From: Proales similis
Lineage: Eukaryota > Rotifera > Eurotatoria > Ploima > Proalidae
Reading direction: 5' to 3'
Assembly (NCBI GenBank): GCA_019059635.1
Contig: JAGVRJ010000003.1
Span: forward strand, 2,790,001-2,854,000
DNA: 64,000 bases
The notes under the pieces were generated by a model. The model was not told the DNA's origin and searched no databases. It worked only from the letters and a program-made list of their open reading frames with translations. Position numbers and translations under genes: made by a program. Below are positions 33,154-44,351 of the stretch, piece by piece; within the stretch, counting starts at the first letter, position 1, and every line of letters starts with the position of its first letter.

Positions 33154-36100
33154 TCAGACTGCACTGTGATTGGTCGATTTGGCATTTTCGATTATTATGG
33201 TCGGAGTGCGGTGTTCCATGAGTGGCACATTTGCCTCGGCTCTATCCTCCGATCTCGACTTTCTCGAGCCCGTTCGCTTCCAGGCACGTTTCTTGTCTGA
33301 GTTGGACACATCGCGCCAAATGTTGGTCTTGGCCAACTCTTGTGAAATGCTTATGTGTCCCACTCGGCTCTATTTGAAAAGAATGTTTAACATTTTAACT
33401 ATTCAGTCGGAGCGGAGAAGACTTCTGACCCTGTCTGATTTGGTTTGATCCGAGTCTTGCGAGTCGTCGTCTTTGCCGTCTTCTCTTGAGCGTTTGGTAA
33501 GCTCAGGCATGATGTCGTCCAGATAGGAGAGCTCCCTCTGAGTGAACACATAGTCCATTAGCTTTCTCACTCCGACCAGAGCCAAGACCTGTCGACACAC
33601 GATTAGAGCCGTTTGAAGACAGAGGCGAGCCGAGAAGCTACTCACCATGAGCGGGAAGAGTATGCTGACACTCTTGCTCGACTTGATCACGAAAAGACCG
33701 ACCAGGCAGCTTATCTGCAATATGGTGAATAGATGCACTTTGCTGGTGCGCACATGCCTCAAGAATATGTAGTCGGGCTGGTGTTTCTCGGGCATGAAAA
33801 GCAGCGCGAATCGCTGCACCAGTTGCAGACCGTTGAGCGATGAAATGCCCATGTAGAGGAACACTCCGTACAGAACCGGCATCGGTATCTTACGAAGCAC
33901 ATTGGCAAGCAAGAATGACAAGCCGATCAGCACAAACACAACCAAACTGGTCAGACGCTGCTCGATAACGCCCAGGAACCTGAACTCAACAACAATAAAT
34001 CGACAATTTAACAGCCAATCATAGTCTGACTCACTTGGGCTTCTCTCCTGGAGCAGAGGACTCGGACTCCTTCTTCAGACTTATGACGTTGTTGATTGAA
34101 AGCACAGTGGCTGCGACAAACCACGGGATGCCAAGCAGTGAGTTGATTCCGATCGTAACTGCGACCACCAACAAGTCCAAATGGTAGCCGTGCGATTTCT
34201 GTTTGAAATTGTCTGTGAATGACGCCATTATGGGGCCGATCGGTGTCCAAGTTACCTTCAGCTTGTTCTCTTTGCGGTTGACAATCACAGCAGTTATGTG
34301 CTGATCCATGAAGATGAGGATGGTGGCTAGAAGTGCCGGAGCGATTGCAACCACAACGAGCCAAGGCTTCGACTTGTTTCTCTCAATCGGATTAATGAAC
34401 CAGCCTCGTTCGGGCAGTGTAGTTCGGAATTCAAGTGGCACTTGCAATTTGGGCGTGTCAAAGTCGAGCAAGTAGTCCAGAACGACCGCAGTGACGATTG
34501 TGATCACGACGCCGAAATCGCTCACTTTGGATCGAATCACTGAGGGAAAGAAGCTCGAGGTTCGAAATGTTCTCAAGCTCATGGCCAAAGCGAACGTGAA
34601 TATGAACAGGAACACAGAGACGAAGAACACGTCCGGCACGTATTTGCATTGGTCCATGAATTCGTAGCCTTGGCCGAGTGCGATGCACTTTTTAAGCGAA
34701 AAGACAGCTGCTTGAAACGAATTTGAGTGTCCGGCTTAGCTTAAGCTCACCTGACGACGATTCAAGTCGCTCAAGTTGGCCGGTATCGGTTCGGACAGGT
34801 TGGCAGTAAAATTGTCCACGGCCACGCATCGGAAGCAAGTCGGATTTGTGTTGTAATCAGTGTAATAGCGACGAATGTCGCTGCTGTAGGGCAGTTCGTC
34901 CTTGATGCTGATAAGCTTCTTGATCGCCTCTTTGATGAATATGATGCCGATCAGAGCGGCGAACGACTCCTCGGTGAATCGGGTGATGTATTTGACCAGA
35001 GCGCTGCAGTCGGTGACTACAATCACGACGAGCGCTATAAAGACCCACATTCCGATCCAGGCGCGGAATCCCATGTAGTCCACGTTATAGTCCCTGAACG
35101 GTTCAGATTACTATCGATCTGACAAGCTTGACTTGTTGGCAACTCACTTGCAGGTTGTGAACACAATCGTCTCAAACACGAGCACAGGGCCAGTGCTGCC
35201 CAGGATGGTCAGCGGCTGTCCGGCGAACAACGAGTAAAGCACTCCGCAGACCAGGCCAGAGAGCAGACTCTCGATAGCCGACTAGACGGCGGAGATAAGA
35301 CTGGTGAACCAAGAGACGAATATTTGCCAACTCACCATGTTCTGTTCCGTGGCCACACTCAGCAGACCTCCGAAGGTGATTATCGGAGACAGACATGCGA
35401 AATACATGAACATGATGGCGGACAGCGATTGAAAATTCAGTCCGTCTGTAAAGTCGCTCAAATAGAACGGCGCCTTTCGCTTGATGTCGTCGATTAGGCC
35501 GCCACAGAACCGGCCGGTAAATTGCAAAGTGCCGTCGTCCTTGCTTGATTCTTCCAACTCGTCGTGCTTGGGAGAAATCGATCCGCTCGCCATGTGGTTT
35601 TCGGCGATGCGCTCCAATCGCTCCTCCTGGTCAAGTTGAACGGACGTTAGCCGCAAGGGTCAAGTGCCGCTTAAGAAGAAGGAGACAAACCTTGTCGGGC
35701 AGTTTCTGAGGAGGGTCAAGTCGAATGTTGGGATCCCATTCGCCCGGCGGAAGAACAGTGACTTGATCCAGAAACTGATCGAACGCTTTTTGAATGTTGC
35801 TCAACAGAGTGCACATTGGCTGTCAATGTTGAATTCAATTTACCGTCGAGAATTTCACGTTTCGTTTGGGCCCGATAGGCAACATCGTGAAATATCTTGA
35901 AAGTTTTGACCTTGAGCGTGAGGTGAAGGCGCCTCGAGACCGACTGGCTTACCTCGTCGCTCATGAGCGTGGATATCGATCGGCCTATTTCGTGGTACTT
36001 TTTGACATTGCCCTTGGGGCCGAGGATGATGAATATGAACCGAGTGGGCACGGCCACTTCGGTGAAATCGGCCAGAAGCACAGATTTGCTCAAGCGCACA

Positions 36101-37571
36101 AACGCCGAGAACTGGTAGTCCAAGAAGTCGACCTCGCCGACCAGCACGTTGGATGCTTCGGCACCGGGAGGAATCTTACGCATGAAGCTTTGATTCACCT
36201 ATTGCGAACGTTTTGAGTTTATTTTGGCGCTAAAGCATTTGAAAACAGGTCGAGTGCACAGCCAGAAACAGACAGGCCGAATGAAAAATCTGGCAATTTA
36301 GGGATGCCTTGGGATGGTCGTGCAGTGAAACCAAAGTCGGACTAGAAAGAACTCAATCGAGAGAGAGAGAGAGAGTCAGAATGCAGTCAAGTAAATTCAA
36401 ATACAGGCCGGTGATGCAAACGCTCTCTGGGCAAATTGACAATAAACGCAAAGACGAACAAAAGAGGATCAGGATAGGAGACATTAGCAATCTCGAGTCG
36501 AAACAAAAACACTCATTAACGAGTAGTGAACCTTGAACCCGGAGTGATGAGAAGCGACCGACAGTGAGGAGCCGATCTGCACGAGTAGTTCCTAGCCAGT
36601 GATTTAATCGGTGAGAAAACGTTCACGATGGGTTAGAATGGTTCGAGTGGCTTCGGACGTGTGTGATCGCTACGTGTGCTGGCGCTGTTACGGACACGAG
36701 CTCAATATGTGAATTTCGAACAGTTGATTGACGTGTTCATGCGGACCAAGTGGAAACGGCTGACCAGTGAGCGGTTTGGCTTACCTTCGGCTTGGAGTCA
36801 GTTTTGTGAATTTTCTGCTGAGAGCCGCCCAGTTCGAACACTGGCTGAGTCTGGCTTTCTTTGAGCTCGCTGCCGCTTTGCTGTCGAGCTATTTGGGCAT
36901 TCAACTGACCGCCGGACGGATTCTGGTGTAAAGTAGACGCCGTGTCGTTTTCTTTTGCATTTGGTTGAGCACTTTGACTCGAGCACCAGACACGGCTATG
37001 AACAATTTACTTGCGTGCTCCCTAAAGTCAAGATGCGAGGCACGTTTGCCCATGTCAGCGAGTGATTTGATTAACGGAAAAGACTTTTTCTCTCCGTTGT
37101 CGAGCTGCTTATGAAACTCCTTTTCGTGCTGGTGCACATGCTTGAGGAAGAGCGTCTTGCGCACATCCTCGATGTTCTGCGACTCGAGAATTCCGTCGTC
37201 GACTCCCTGCTCAAGGATGGCGTCTGGTCGACAAGTTAATTATCGGCGACAGAGATGAAATGATGATGAGCCGCTCGTCCTACCGATTATGGAGCTCAGG
37301 TCGTGTCCTGAGAGATCAAGATAGACGGCACCGTTGAGTAGACTGCTCCTTAGCTCGAACAAAGAGTGCAGCGACAAAGTGGCTACGTGCGGCTTAGACC
37401 ATCTGCCGCCAGTCTCAACGTCTTCTTCGAACTTGAGCCATCGGGCGGCTTCTTTCCATTCGGCTTTCGTCTGGTCAAATTCGTCCATCTCGCAAAAGAG
37501 CTGATGCGGCCGGTGCTCTTCATCGTCGACGGCATCTAGCGAGAATTTGACTTGATCTGCGTCGTTCGCCA
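33154..37571 (-). CDS. SLC4A: Na+-coupled bicarbonate transporter, SLC4 family (5' end unresolved)
   Basis: Resembles NDCBE/NBC-type SLC4 transporters (fly Ndae1). Fourteen exons: 37571-37284, 37223-37011, 36951-36785, 36198-35953, 35895-35844, 35785-35691, 35626-35336, 35281-35148, 35093-34751, 34687-34256, 34198-34035, 33979-33646, 33588-33430 and 33369-33154, totalling 1043 residues. Cytosolic domain: [53 protein letters not shown]. Membrane domain: [42 protein letters not shown], with sequons NFT and NLS in the large extracellular loop. The C-terminus has the conserved [13 protein letters not shown]. The first exon begins in phase 1 with no ATG, so at least one upstream exon is missing from this model. 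Intron 3 (587 bp) is exceptionally long; the 34199-34255 intron is 57 nt, in frame and stop-free. Confidence 0.93.
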
Positions 37572-40500
37572 CTTGACAGACAACGAGTCAGATTTGATTA
37601 GAATCGGCAAACAGTAGAAATTTTCGTGCAATAGACACAACTCATAGAGCAGCCTAACAGTTGCAAGAGCATCGCATGACATTTGCAATCAGATTCTCAC
37701 TCACATGAGTTGATCGCCACTCTCAGACGTCGTTTGTGGCAAATTGAGAAGCATGAGTATGAAAATAGAGAAATAAGAGGAGAACTTGAAAGGATGGGCG
37801 GACAAAAGCGGCTGATACGATGCTCAAGTAAAAAGTAACAGTTAATTGATAATTAAATTGCCAATGAGCCAGCAAGGCAGAGTTAGACAGTGAGAGAGAG
37901 AGAAAGAGAGAAAGAGATGGGAGCAGAAACAAGTGTTCAATATCATTAAATCGAACTAGACTCGCGACGACGACGACGACGCAATGATCGGAGCTCAGCG
38001 AGCGGCATATTAATATGCGGCAGCAAATCGAATTGAAATGCACGAAGGATTCAGATTGACTAATGAATTATCTCCGCAAGCCTGTCTCCGTCGCCTTCTT
38101 CTCCTCCTCCTTCTTCTGCTTCTGGTTGTTCGTCGACTTGAAGCAAGCCATGCCATTTAGTTCCTCTCTGTGCCTGCTCTTAAACTGGTTCACTCGCAAG
38201 CTCGTTCGCCCCTTCTCTCTGATTTGGTAATCAGTTGCCAATCGATACAATTCGGCAACGCCAACGTGCCAATTTTCATAAAATATTTCCTCAACATCGT
38301 ACACACGCGTGCGTAAGCGGCAGCGCACACAAAACACAAGTGAGAGAGAGAGAGAGAAAGCGGAGAATCGCGGCTCTGGTGCAGTTGGTGGACCTCACAC
38401 TTGAACGGGTCCGAAATTTGAGGCAACCATGTGGAGAGGCTAAATATCGATTATTGGATGCGAAACGCGCCAGAAGGACAAGCAAGTGAGCAGAGGCATC
38501 GTAAGGCTCCCTCCTGGGAACTGCCGTTTAACGAGGCCGCGCCATTTTAGCCTAAATTGCATAATCGGCTGCCTTTCACTTGAAGTGATTGCAATTGACG
38601 CGCTTCAAAGGCTGTTCGACGCTGCTCGTGATGATGATGCTGCTGCTGCTGATGATGAAGAATAAATATTTTTGAGGGCTTTTATTCATGTTTTGAGTAG
38701 AACGAGAAATAGGCAGCCTATGCTTGATATAACGAGATAAAAAAAAATAATAACCGAACCGAACGCTCGCTGGTTTGTTGGTTCAATTGTTCGCTTCTTC
38801 ATTCACTCATTCATTGATAGACGGTGCGCGCCTTGTTAAGAGCGATTAATAGCTCGCTCGCTCTGCAACTACAAGAGAATGATGATTATGGTGATCAACA
38901 TCATCATCATCATGATTGTGGATATCATCATGCGTTGATAAACAGCTCCAAGAACGCCCACTTTACTCACTACAAATCAATTTGCTGAAGGTTACGCTCA
39001 TCGTAAGAGGCTGCGTTCTGCCGCTTTTCCTCTCTCGCTCTCGCTTTGGCTCTTGGTTGGCTCTTGCTTGAGAGCAACTCGGCTTTAGATGGATGAGGAA
39101 AGAGAGGAATTAATAGAAAGCGAGAGATAGAGAGATGCGGAGGGTGAGCGTGAGCCGAGAGCCGGGGGCCAGAATTCGAAGCAGATGATGATCATGTGGG
39201 AGACTGCGGCTCTGCTGCTCATAAAATATGAGCTTTTGAGATCAAGGCGCCCGTAATAATTTATGTAATAGATTTTGAGCGGCACTGGAATCAACAAGAA
39301 TGCTTTGTTTACTTTCTCATTCTCTCTTGATTGCCCGCCCGCCTGCTTGCCTGCCTGCTTGCTTGCTCGCCTGCGTGCTCTCATTCGCGTTTGTGAAATG
39401 CACAAGGCCGTCATCTCTTTCTCTCTCATTCAGCCGCTCTCTGGCCTGGTCTAGGCCTCGCTCTCTCGCTATGCCCAAAAGCAGTCAGAAGCCAGAGCGT
39501 TCAAGTTGGCCGCTCGATAAATTGGAACCCACAAGGCAGAACTCAATAGAAACCAGCTCGGTTAAATGTGAACCTAATTGCAGGCGAAGAAACCAATAAA
39601 TTTTACGCGCGAGCGTGTGCCCCTAAAACAGCCACCGAAAAATTATTTTCTTTTTCTTCTCATTCAGTCTGACGCACTTTTGCTCTCTGCTCTCTCTCTC
39701 TCGGTTGCGAGGTGGCTGCTGTAGAAATTTCTATAAAACATGCTTTCTTTCATTTTCTTTCTGCCGCACCCGCCATGGTGGCTCTCTGTTTTAGAATCCT
39801 TGAAAATCTGCTTGATGTCGATGGAGGCCGAATGAAATGCCGAGCTAGACAGGCTAGACAAGTCGACTTATCGCCGAGGCCAAGACTCGCACTGAGAGAA
39901 GCTCCCATAGCAAACAGAAATGGATTTTTTTTTCAAGATTCAAGCTGAGCGCGCTTCTTATAAAAAACCGCACAGACACATACGCAAACACACAATGATG
40001 ATGAGATTCGCAAAAAAAGGCGGAGGCAAGAAGAATAGACGATAAATTGCCTCGACTAGATTGGTTCGAGACGCTCATTGCGTGCTCATTGAGAACAATC
40101 GGGTAAACCAAACACTCTCAAAAGCGCGCTCGTTGATGGCTGCAGGTAGGAAAACCCAACGAGACGAGTTGACGCTCGTCGAATCGACGAATACCGGTTG
40201 GTAATAAAATCATTGCCGTTTTTAAATTTATGACTCTTAAATCGTTGTTAGGCAAAACACCTCCTCCTGTCCTTGTGTCACGATCGTAAACTCGCTCAAT
40301 TCAATAGTTTCGGCAAGCGCCTGGCGTAAATTGCGAGTGCGTTTTCAAAATGCTTAATCATGGCGCCCGAGAGAAGATTGTTGAATAGTCAACGCTGCAC
40401 TAATGGGCACACCAAGCGAAACAAAAAGTCGAGGGACTAGGCACTCTTATTGTTTGGCGCCTCTCAAATTTTGAAAAAGAGCGAGACAATGGCAGAGAAC

Positions 40501-40604
40501 GGATCCCGCCCTACGTGCGGATATCAAACTTGTTTATTTGAAATTGACGCGATTAAATATTGGAATTTGCAAGAGTAATTCATTGGCCGATGTGACAAAT
40601 GTGT
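37572..40604. other. 3-kb intergenic region with simple repeats
   Basis: Should contain the missing 5' exon(s) and promoter of the SLC4 gene and the 3' UTR of NPEPPS (minus-strand AATAAA at 40538-40533). Simple repeats: GA-rich at about 37890-37918 and 38341-38357, GAT/GCT triplets at about 38628-38661, CAT triplets at about 38899-38914, CTTGCCTG-like repeats at about 39340-39375. A strong donor (GTGAGTGAG, minus strand) at about 37695 could end a 5' exon, but no frame-compatible coding exon was found. Confidence 0.4.
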
Positions 40605-43600
40605 TTAAGCGCCGAGGAAGTGCTTGATCGCCTCTCGGTCTCGCTCGAGCCAGGCAATGTTCACTTTGATGCTTTCGATTGCTTGCTGAATGCTGCGCTG
40701 AGCGGCCGGCACCGGATGAGCGGTGAAGAATTTTTCCACATCGTCGAGCTGAATTTGGGTGGCAAAGTTCTCGGTGGTGACCTTCAGCAGACGAGTGATG
40801 AGGAAGCCGGACGAGTAGCGCGAGTACAGGGTTTGCCAGTTGTCCTTTACAAACTGCCAGGCCAGCTCACCGGAGCGCTTGTTGGACGTGTTGCCCGAAA
40901 CGGCGCAAATCACAATCACCGAGTCCTGAGATCTCACCGAGGGCTAATCGCAGCCGCGTTTAGTCAAATCGAAGTTGAAGAAGAAAAAGGAGAAAAGGCT
41001 GTCTTACCGAGATGGCGAATTCGAGCACTCGCTTGATCAGCGCCTCGTCGGTTACTGCGGCCATTGAGGTGGCGATTCGCAGACGCTCCTCTTGCAGGTC
41101 GCACTTGTCGTGCAGTTCAATGAATTTATTCAAAGTGTTCAAATCGGCATCGACCATCACCGACGCGTAAATCTTTTAATGCGATCGCTCAGTAAGCATG
41201 TTTGGGCAGCACTCGAGAGACTTACAGCTGATCGAAGCTCGGCAGGAATTAGGTTTCCGTTCAAATGCTCGTCGAATTTCTTCTTTGCCAGTGCCCGGGT
41301 CGCTTCGTCACCGTTGACGCCCAAAGTGCGCAAAAGAGTTGCTCGGCACATTGAACGCAGTCCGCCTTTGAAAGTGTCGTTCAATCAGAGCGTAGGAAAT
41401 CTGGGCCGAAAAGTGGCTTACTTTCGCCGGCTTCGGCTTCACATCCCAGACGACTAGCGGCGGGCTTGATAAACCGTCGGATGAACTCCTGATAGGCCGG
41501 GTAGTAGTCGGTGCTCATGAGAACATGAGCCAAGTCGGTCAGATTGGTGATTATGTCTCGCCAAACGGTAACGTTGTCTTCGGCCGAGTAGCTCTCCACG
41601 AACTTGAGCACTTCGGCGGCAGACAAGTAGCCGGCCTTGGAAAGAGCGAACACGTCCGATTGAAGGCCAAGACGATCCGTGGGATGAATCGATTGCTCTT
41701 TGACCAGCGAGATGAGCTTTGACAAGAGCTCCGGAGTGTAGTTGGTGCGGTAGAGGCCCACAGTTCGATGATTCAATTTGATCCAGTCGCTGTCTGGAAT
41801 CACGCCCAGATTGATCTCGTCGTTTCGCTTCTCCAGTAGGAAGTTGGTCTGCACCAGCGGGAAGGAGGACTTGGTCACCACCGAGATGGGCACTTTCCAC
41901 AAGTAGTTCTCCTCTTCGGTCGGCTTGGAGCCGTTTGAGAAGAAGCGCTCTTGGCTTACACGCAGCACGGTCTCGCGCTGATCGTTTATGTAACGCGATA
42001 CGTTTATGTACGGATAGCCGGTCTGCTTGATCCACAACTCCATCAGCTCGTTCACGGGCTTGTTGGACGCCTTGCTCAACTCTTCCCAGAGGTCTTCGGT
42101 CACCGCGTTCTTGTACTTGAACTTTTCCAGGTAGTTGTGCAGACCAGCTCGGAAAGCCTTTTTTTAACGAGCAGCACAGAATGAAATTTTTTCGACGGCC
42201 CAATCAACGTTGCATCTACCTCATCACCGATGTAGTTGTGAAGCATGCGGATGGTAGTCGCTCCCTTGCTGTAGGAGATTGCGTCGAAGATTTCGTCGAC
42301 TTCGGACGGAGGTCCGACCGGCACCTCGATCGGATGGCTGCTTCTCAAGCTGTCCAAGCTGAGGGCTCGGCAGTAGTCGCTGTAGACAAAGTCGGTCCAA
42401 ATGTCAAGCTCTGGCAGACAATAGTCGACACAGAGGTACTCGATCCACGAGGCGAAACCTTCGTTCAGCCACAAATGGGTCCACCATTCCTAATTGGGCG
42501 TTGAGAATCGCTCTTGTCCAAGAACCAGTTCGAACGAAATGTGACACTTACCATTGTGACTATGTTGCCGAACCACTGATGAGCGAGCTCGTGTCCGACC
42601 ACGATGGCGACCCGCTGTTTAGAAACGAGCGACGAGTTGTTCGGGTCGACAAGCAGGGCAGTCTCTCGATAAGTGACGAGGCCCCAGTTTTCCATGGCAC
42701 CTTTTTTTTTAGAGCAAAAGGCAGAATTAGAGCAGCCGTTCGCATCGAGGCGCAGACCTATTCACGGAGTCAAAGTACCTGCAGCAAAGTCGGGAATGGC
42801 AATCAGGTCGAGTTTGGGCAGGGGATAGGCGATTTTGAAGTATTCGTTGTAGAAGGGAAGAGTTTTAACGGCGACCTGATTGTTTGAAGCAATTTAAGTT
42901 CGTCGATCGATTAGCGGAGCAAGTATTTGTCAGCGTGAATGAATCTCGCTCTCTTCAGGTCTAAACAAATTGACGCGCTTGGCAGACATTTACCGAAACT
43001 CAACTCGCCGACCGCGATCATGTCAAGCTTGGGTAGGCTGTAGACCAAGCCGAAAAAGTCGGCGTAAAACGGAAGCACTTTGGTAGCGACCTTCGTTCAC
43101 AACGAGAGTTGAAGAGAGCGTCCGATTGCATGCAGTGCCCAAAACCAAGCCCTCGAAAGCTAAAAACTAGTGACTTACCTCCAGTGCGAACGTGCCCAGC
43201 TCAGTTTTGCCCAATGGAGTGTAGACACGGATGAGCACTCCGTTGCGGTCCTTCTCTTCGATATAATCGTACTCGCCGACCACGAACGCGAGCAAATAAG
43301 TCGACATGATTGGGGTGCGTTCGAAGCGGAATCGACTGAGTGCCGAGTCAACCGGAGTGGTCTCAATGAGCGGCTGAAAGGTGCGCCCAGCAGATGAGCA
43401 GATTTGACCAGTTTGGGCAATATGTGTTGAATGAGTGAAATTACCATGTTGGAGAGGACGGTCTTGTTGTTCTCGGCCACAATGGTCACGTCGAAAGTGG
43501 CCTTGAGAGCCGGCTCGTCCCAGCAGGGCAGAGCGCGTCTGGCATCTGCCGCCTCGAACTGAGTGGTGGCCGCGTATCGCTCCTCGCCTGACGGATGAAC

Positions 43601-43963
43601 GTACTTGCTGCGGTAGAAGCCCTTAAGCTTGTCGTTCAATATTCCCTTGTACTCGATGATGAGCTGCGCGTTGCCGGTCTTAAGCGCGTGGCCAAAGCTC
43701 AGAGTTGCAACCTCACTCTCGTCGTTGAGCTGCACGTGGCTGCTCTCCAGTCGACTGCCATCACTGTACTCGACCACGGCGCGATCAAAAGTCAACTCGG
43801 CGCTGTTCAGCAATATTTGGTTCGTTTGGGAGTTCACTTCAATATCGATTGCCACTCGACCCTCGAATGTGAAATCGGCAAAGTTGGGTCTCACTTCCAG
43901 CGCGTAGTTCACTGGTCGAATGGTTTTCGGTAATCGTACGAATTCACTTGTGGACGAGCTCAT
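40605..43963 (-). CDS. NPEPPS: Puromycin-sensitive aminopeptidase (M1 metallopeptidase)
   Basis: Zinc aminopeptidase that trims peptides released by the proteasome. Exons: 43963-43445, 43373-43179, then one of 43090-42994 or 42875-42779, then 42700-42552, 42489-42220, 42157-41422, 41365-41226, 41172-41008 and 40943-40605; 869 residues with either alternative exon. It starts with [20 protein letters not shown]. Active site: GAMENWG (Gly split over a splice junction), HELAHQWFG, the third zinc ligand in LNEGFASW, and the transition-state Tyr in DAISYSKGA. The C-terminal HEAT-like domain is complete, ending in [12 protein letters not shown]. Minus-strand AATAAA at 40538-40533. The ATG at 43963 corresponds to the usual cytosolic start; an upstream leader exon is possible. 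Confidence 0.96.
42779..42875 (-). other. NPEPPS: NPEPPS alternative exon 3b (canonical version)
   Basis: 97 nt, starts in phase 0 and ends in phase 1. Encodes [13 protein letters not shown]...LIAIPDFAA plus the first base of the Gly of GAMEN. It matches the usual family sequence (AKTLPFYKDYF, IADFAAGAMEN). Acceptor CAATCAG, donor GCAG|GTACTT. Confidence 0.9.
42994..43090 (-). other. NPEPPS: NPEPPS alternative exon 3a (diverged version)
   Basis: 97 nt, same phases as 3b. Encodes [20 protein letters not shown] then [12 protein letters not shown] and the first base of Gly. It aligns residue for residue with 3b but differs at about half the positions, including the normally invariant PDFAA before GAMEN. 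Acceptor GAACGAAG, donor TTCG|GTAAAT. Using both exons together shifts the frame, so they must be mutually exclusive. Confidence 0.85.
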
Positions 43964-44187
43964 TTTTCTATTTGCCACGCAGACTAGACTGTCGGTATAT
44001 GCAGTGATTGTTGAAAGCAGTTGTCTAAAACAAGCGGAAAAAAGGCACAATGAGATGAGGACAAGAGTGAGACGAGGCGAGAATCGCCGCGACAAGGCCA
44101 ATTCGATGCGTTTGATCTGATTGATGCAAATGAACGGGAAACACAGCATGCATTCGATTAGAAGGTAGAGGCGTAGAGCGTGTTTAC

Positions 44188-44351
44188 CTCGACCGGACAG
44201 GACTCGGCGAAGGGAAAGCGAGCCGCGCTTGACTTGATTCGTGAGAGCACTGTAAGCGCATGGGCAAACGAACCGCTGCGCCGACTTGCCGCCATCGCGC
44301 CCACTTGCTTGTGGCCCGGGACAAAAGAGGCCGACTGATTAATGAGCTCAT
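44188..44351 (-). other. NPEPPS: Possible alternative first exon of NPEPPS (leader)
   Basis: From an ATG at 44351 this stretch encodes MSSLISRPLLSRATSKWARW and a further basic, Ser-rich segment with no acidic cluster, ending at a donor (CGAG|GTAAAC). Spliced to an acceptor at 44025 (TTTTAG), it reads in frame through 20 codons into the ATG at 43963. This would add a 75-residue leader resembling a mitochondrial presequence; human NPEPPS also has an N-terminal leader before its main start. Alternatively it is simply 5' UTR. Confidence 0.4.

Noticed and set aside
34031-34657. SLC4 reading frame read straight through 34199-34255 as protein
   Set aside because: Comparison with the family (KLK directly followed by K/G..GYHLDLL) and good GT-AG borders show an intron, though retention remains possible.
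36309-36536. Plus-strand 75-codon frame inside the SLC4 gene
   Set aside because: It lies in the large intron, is low in complexity and resembles nothing known.
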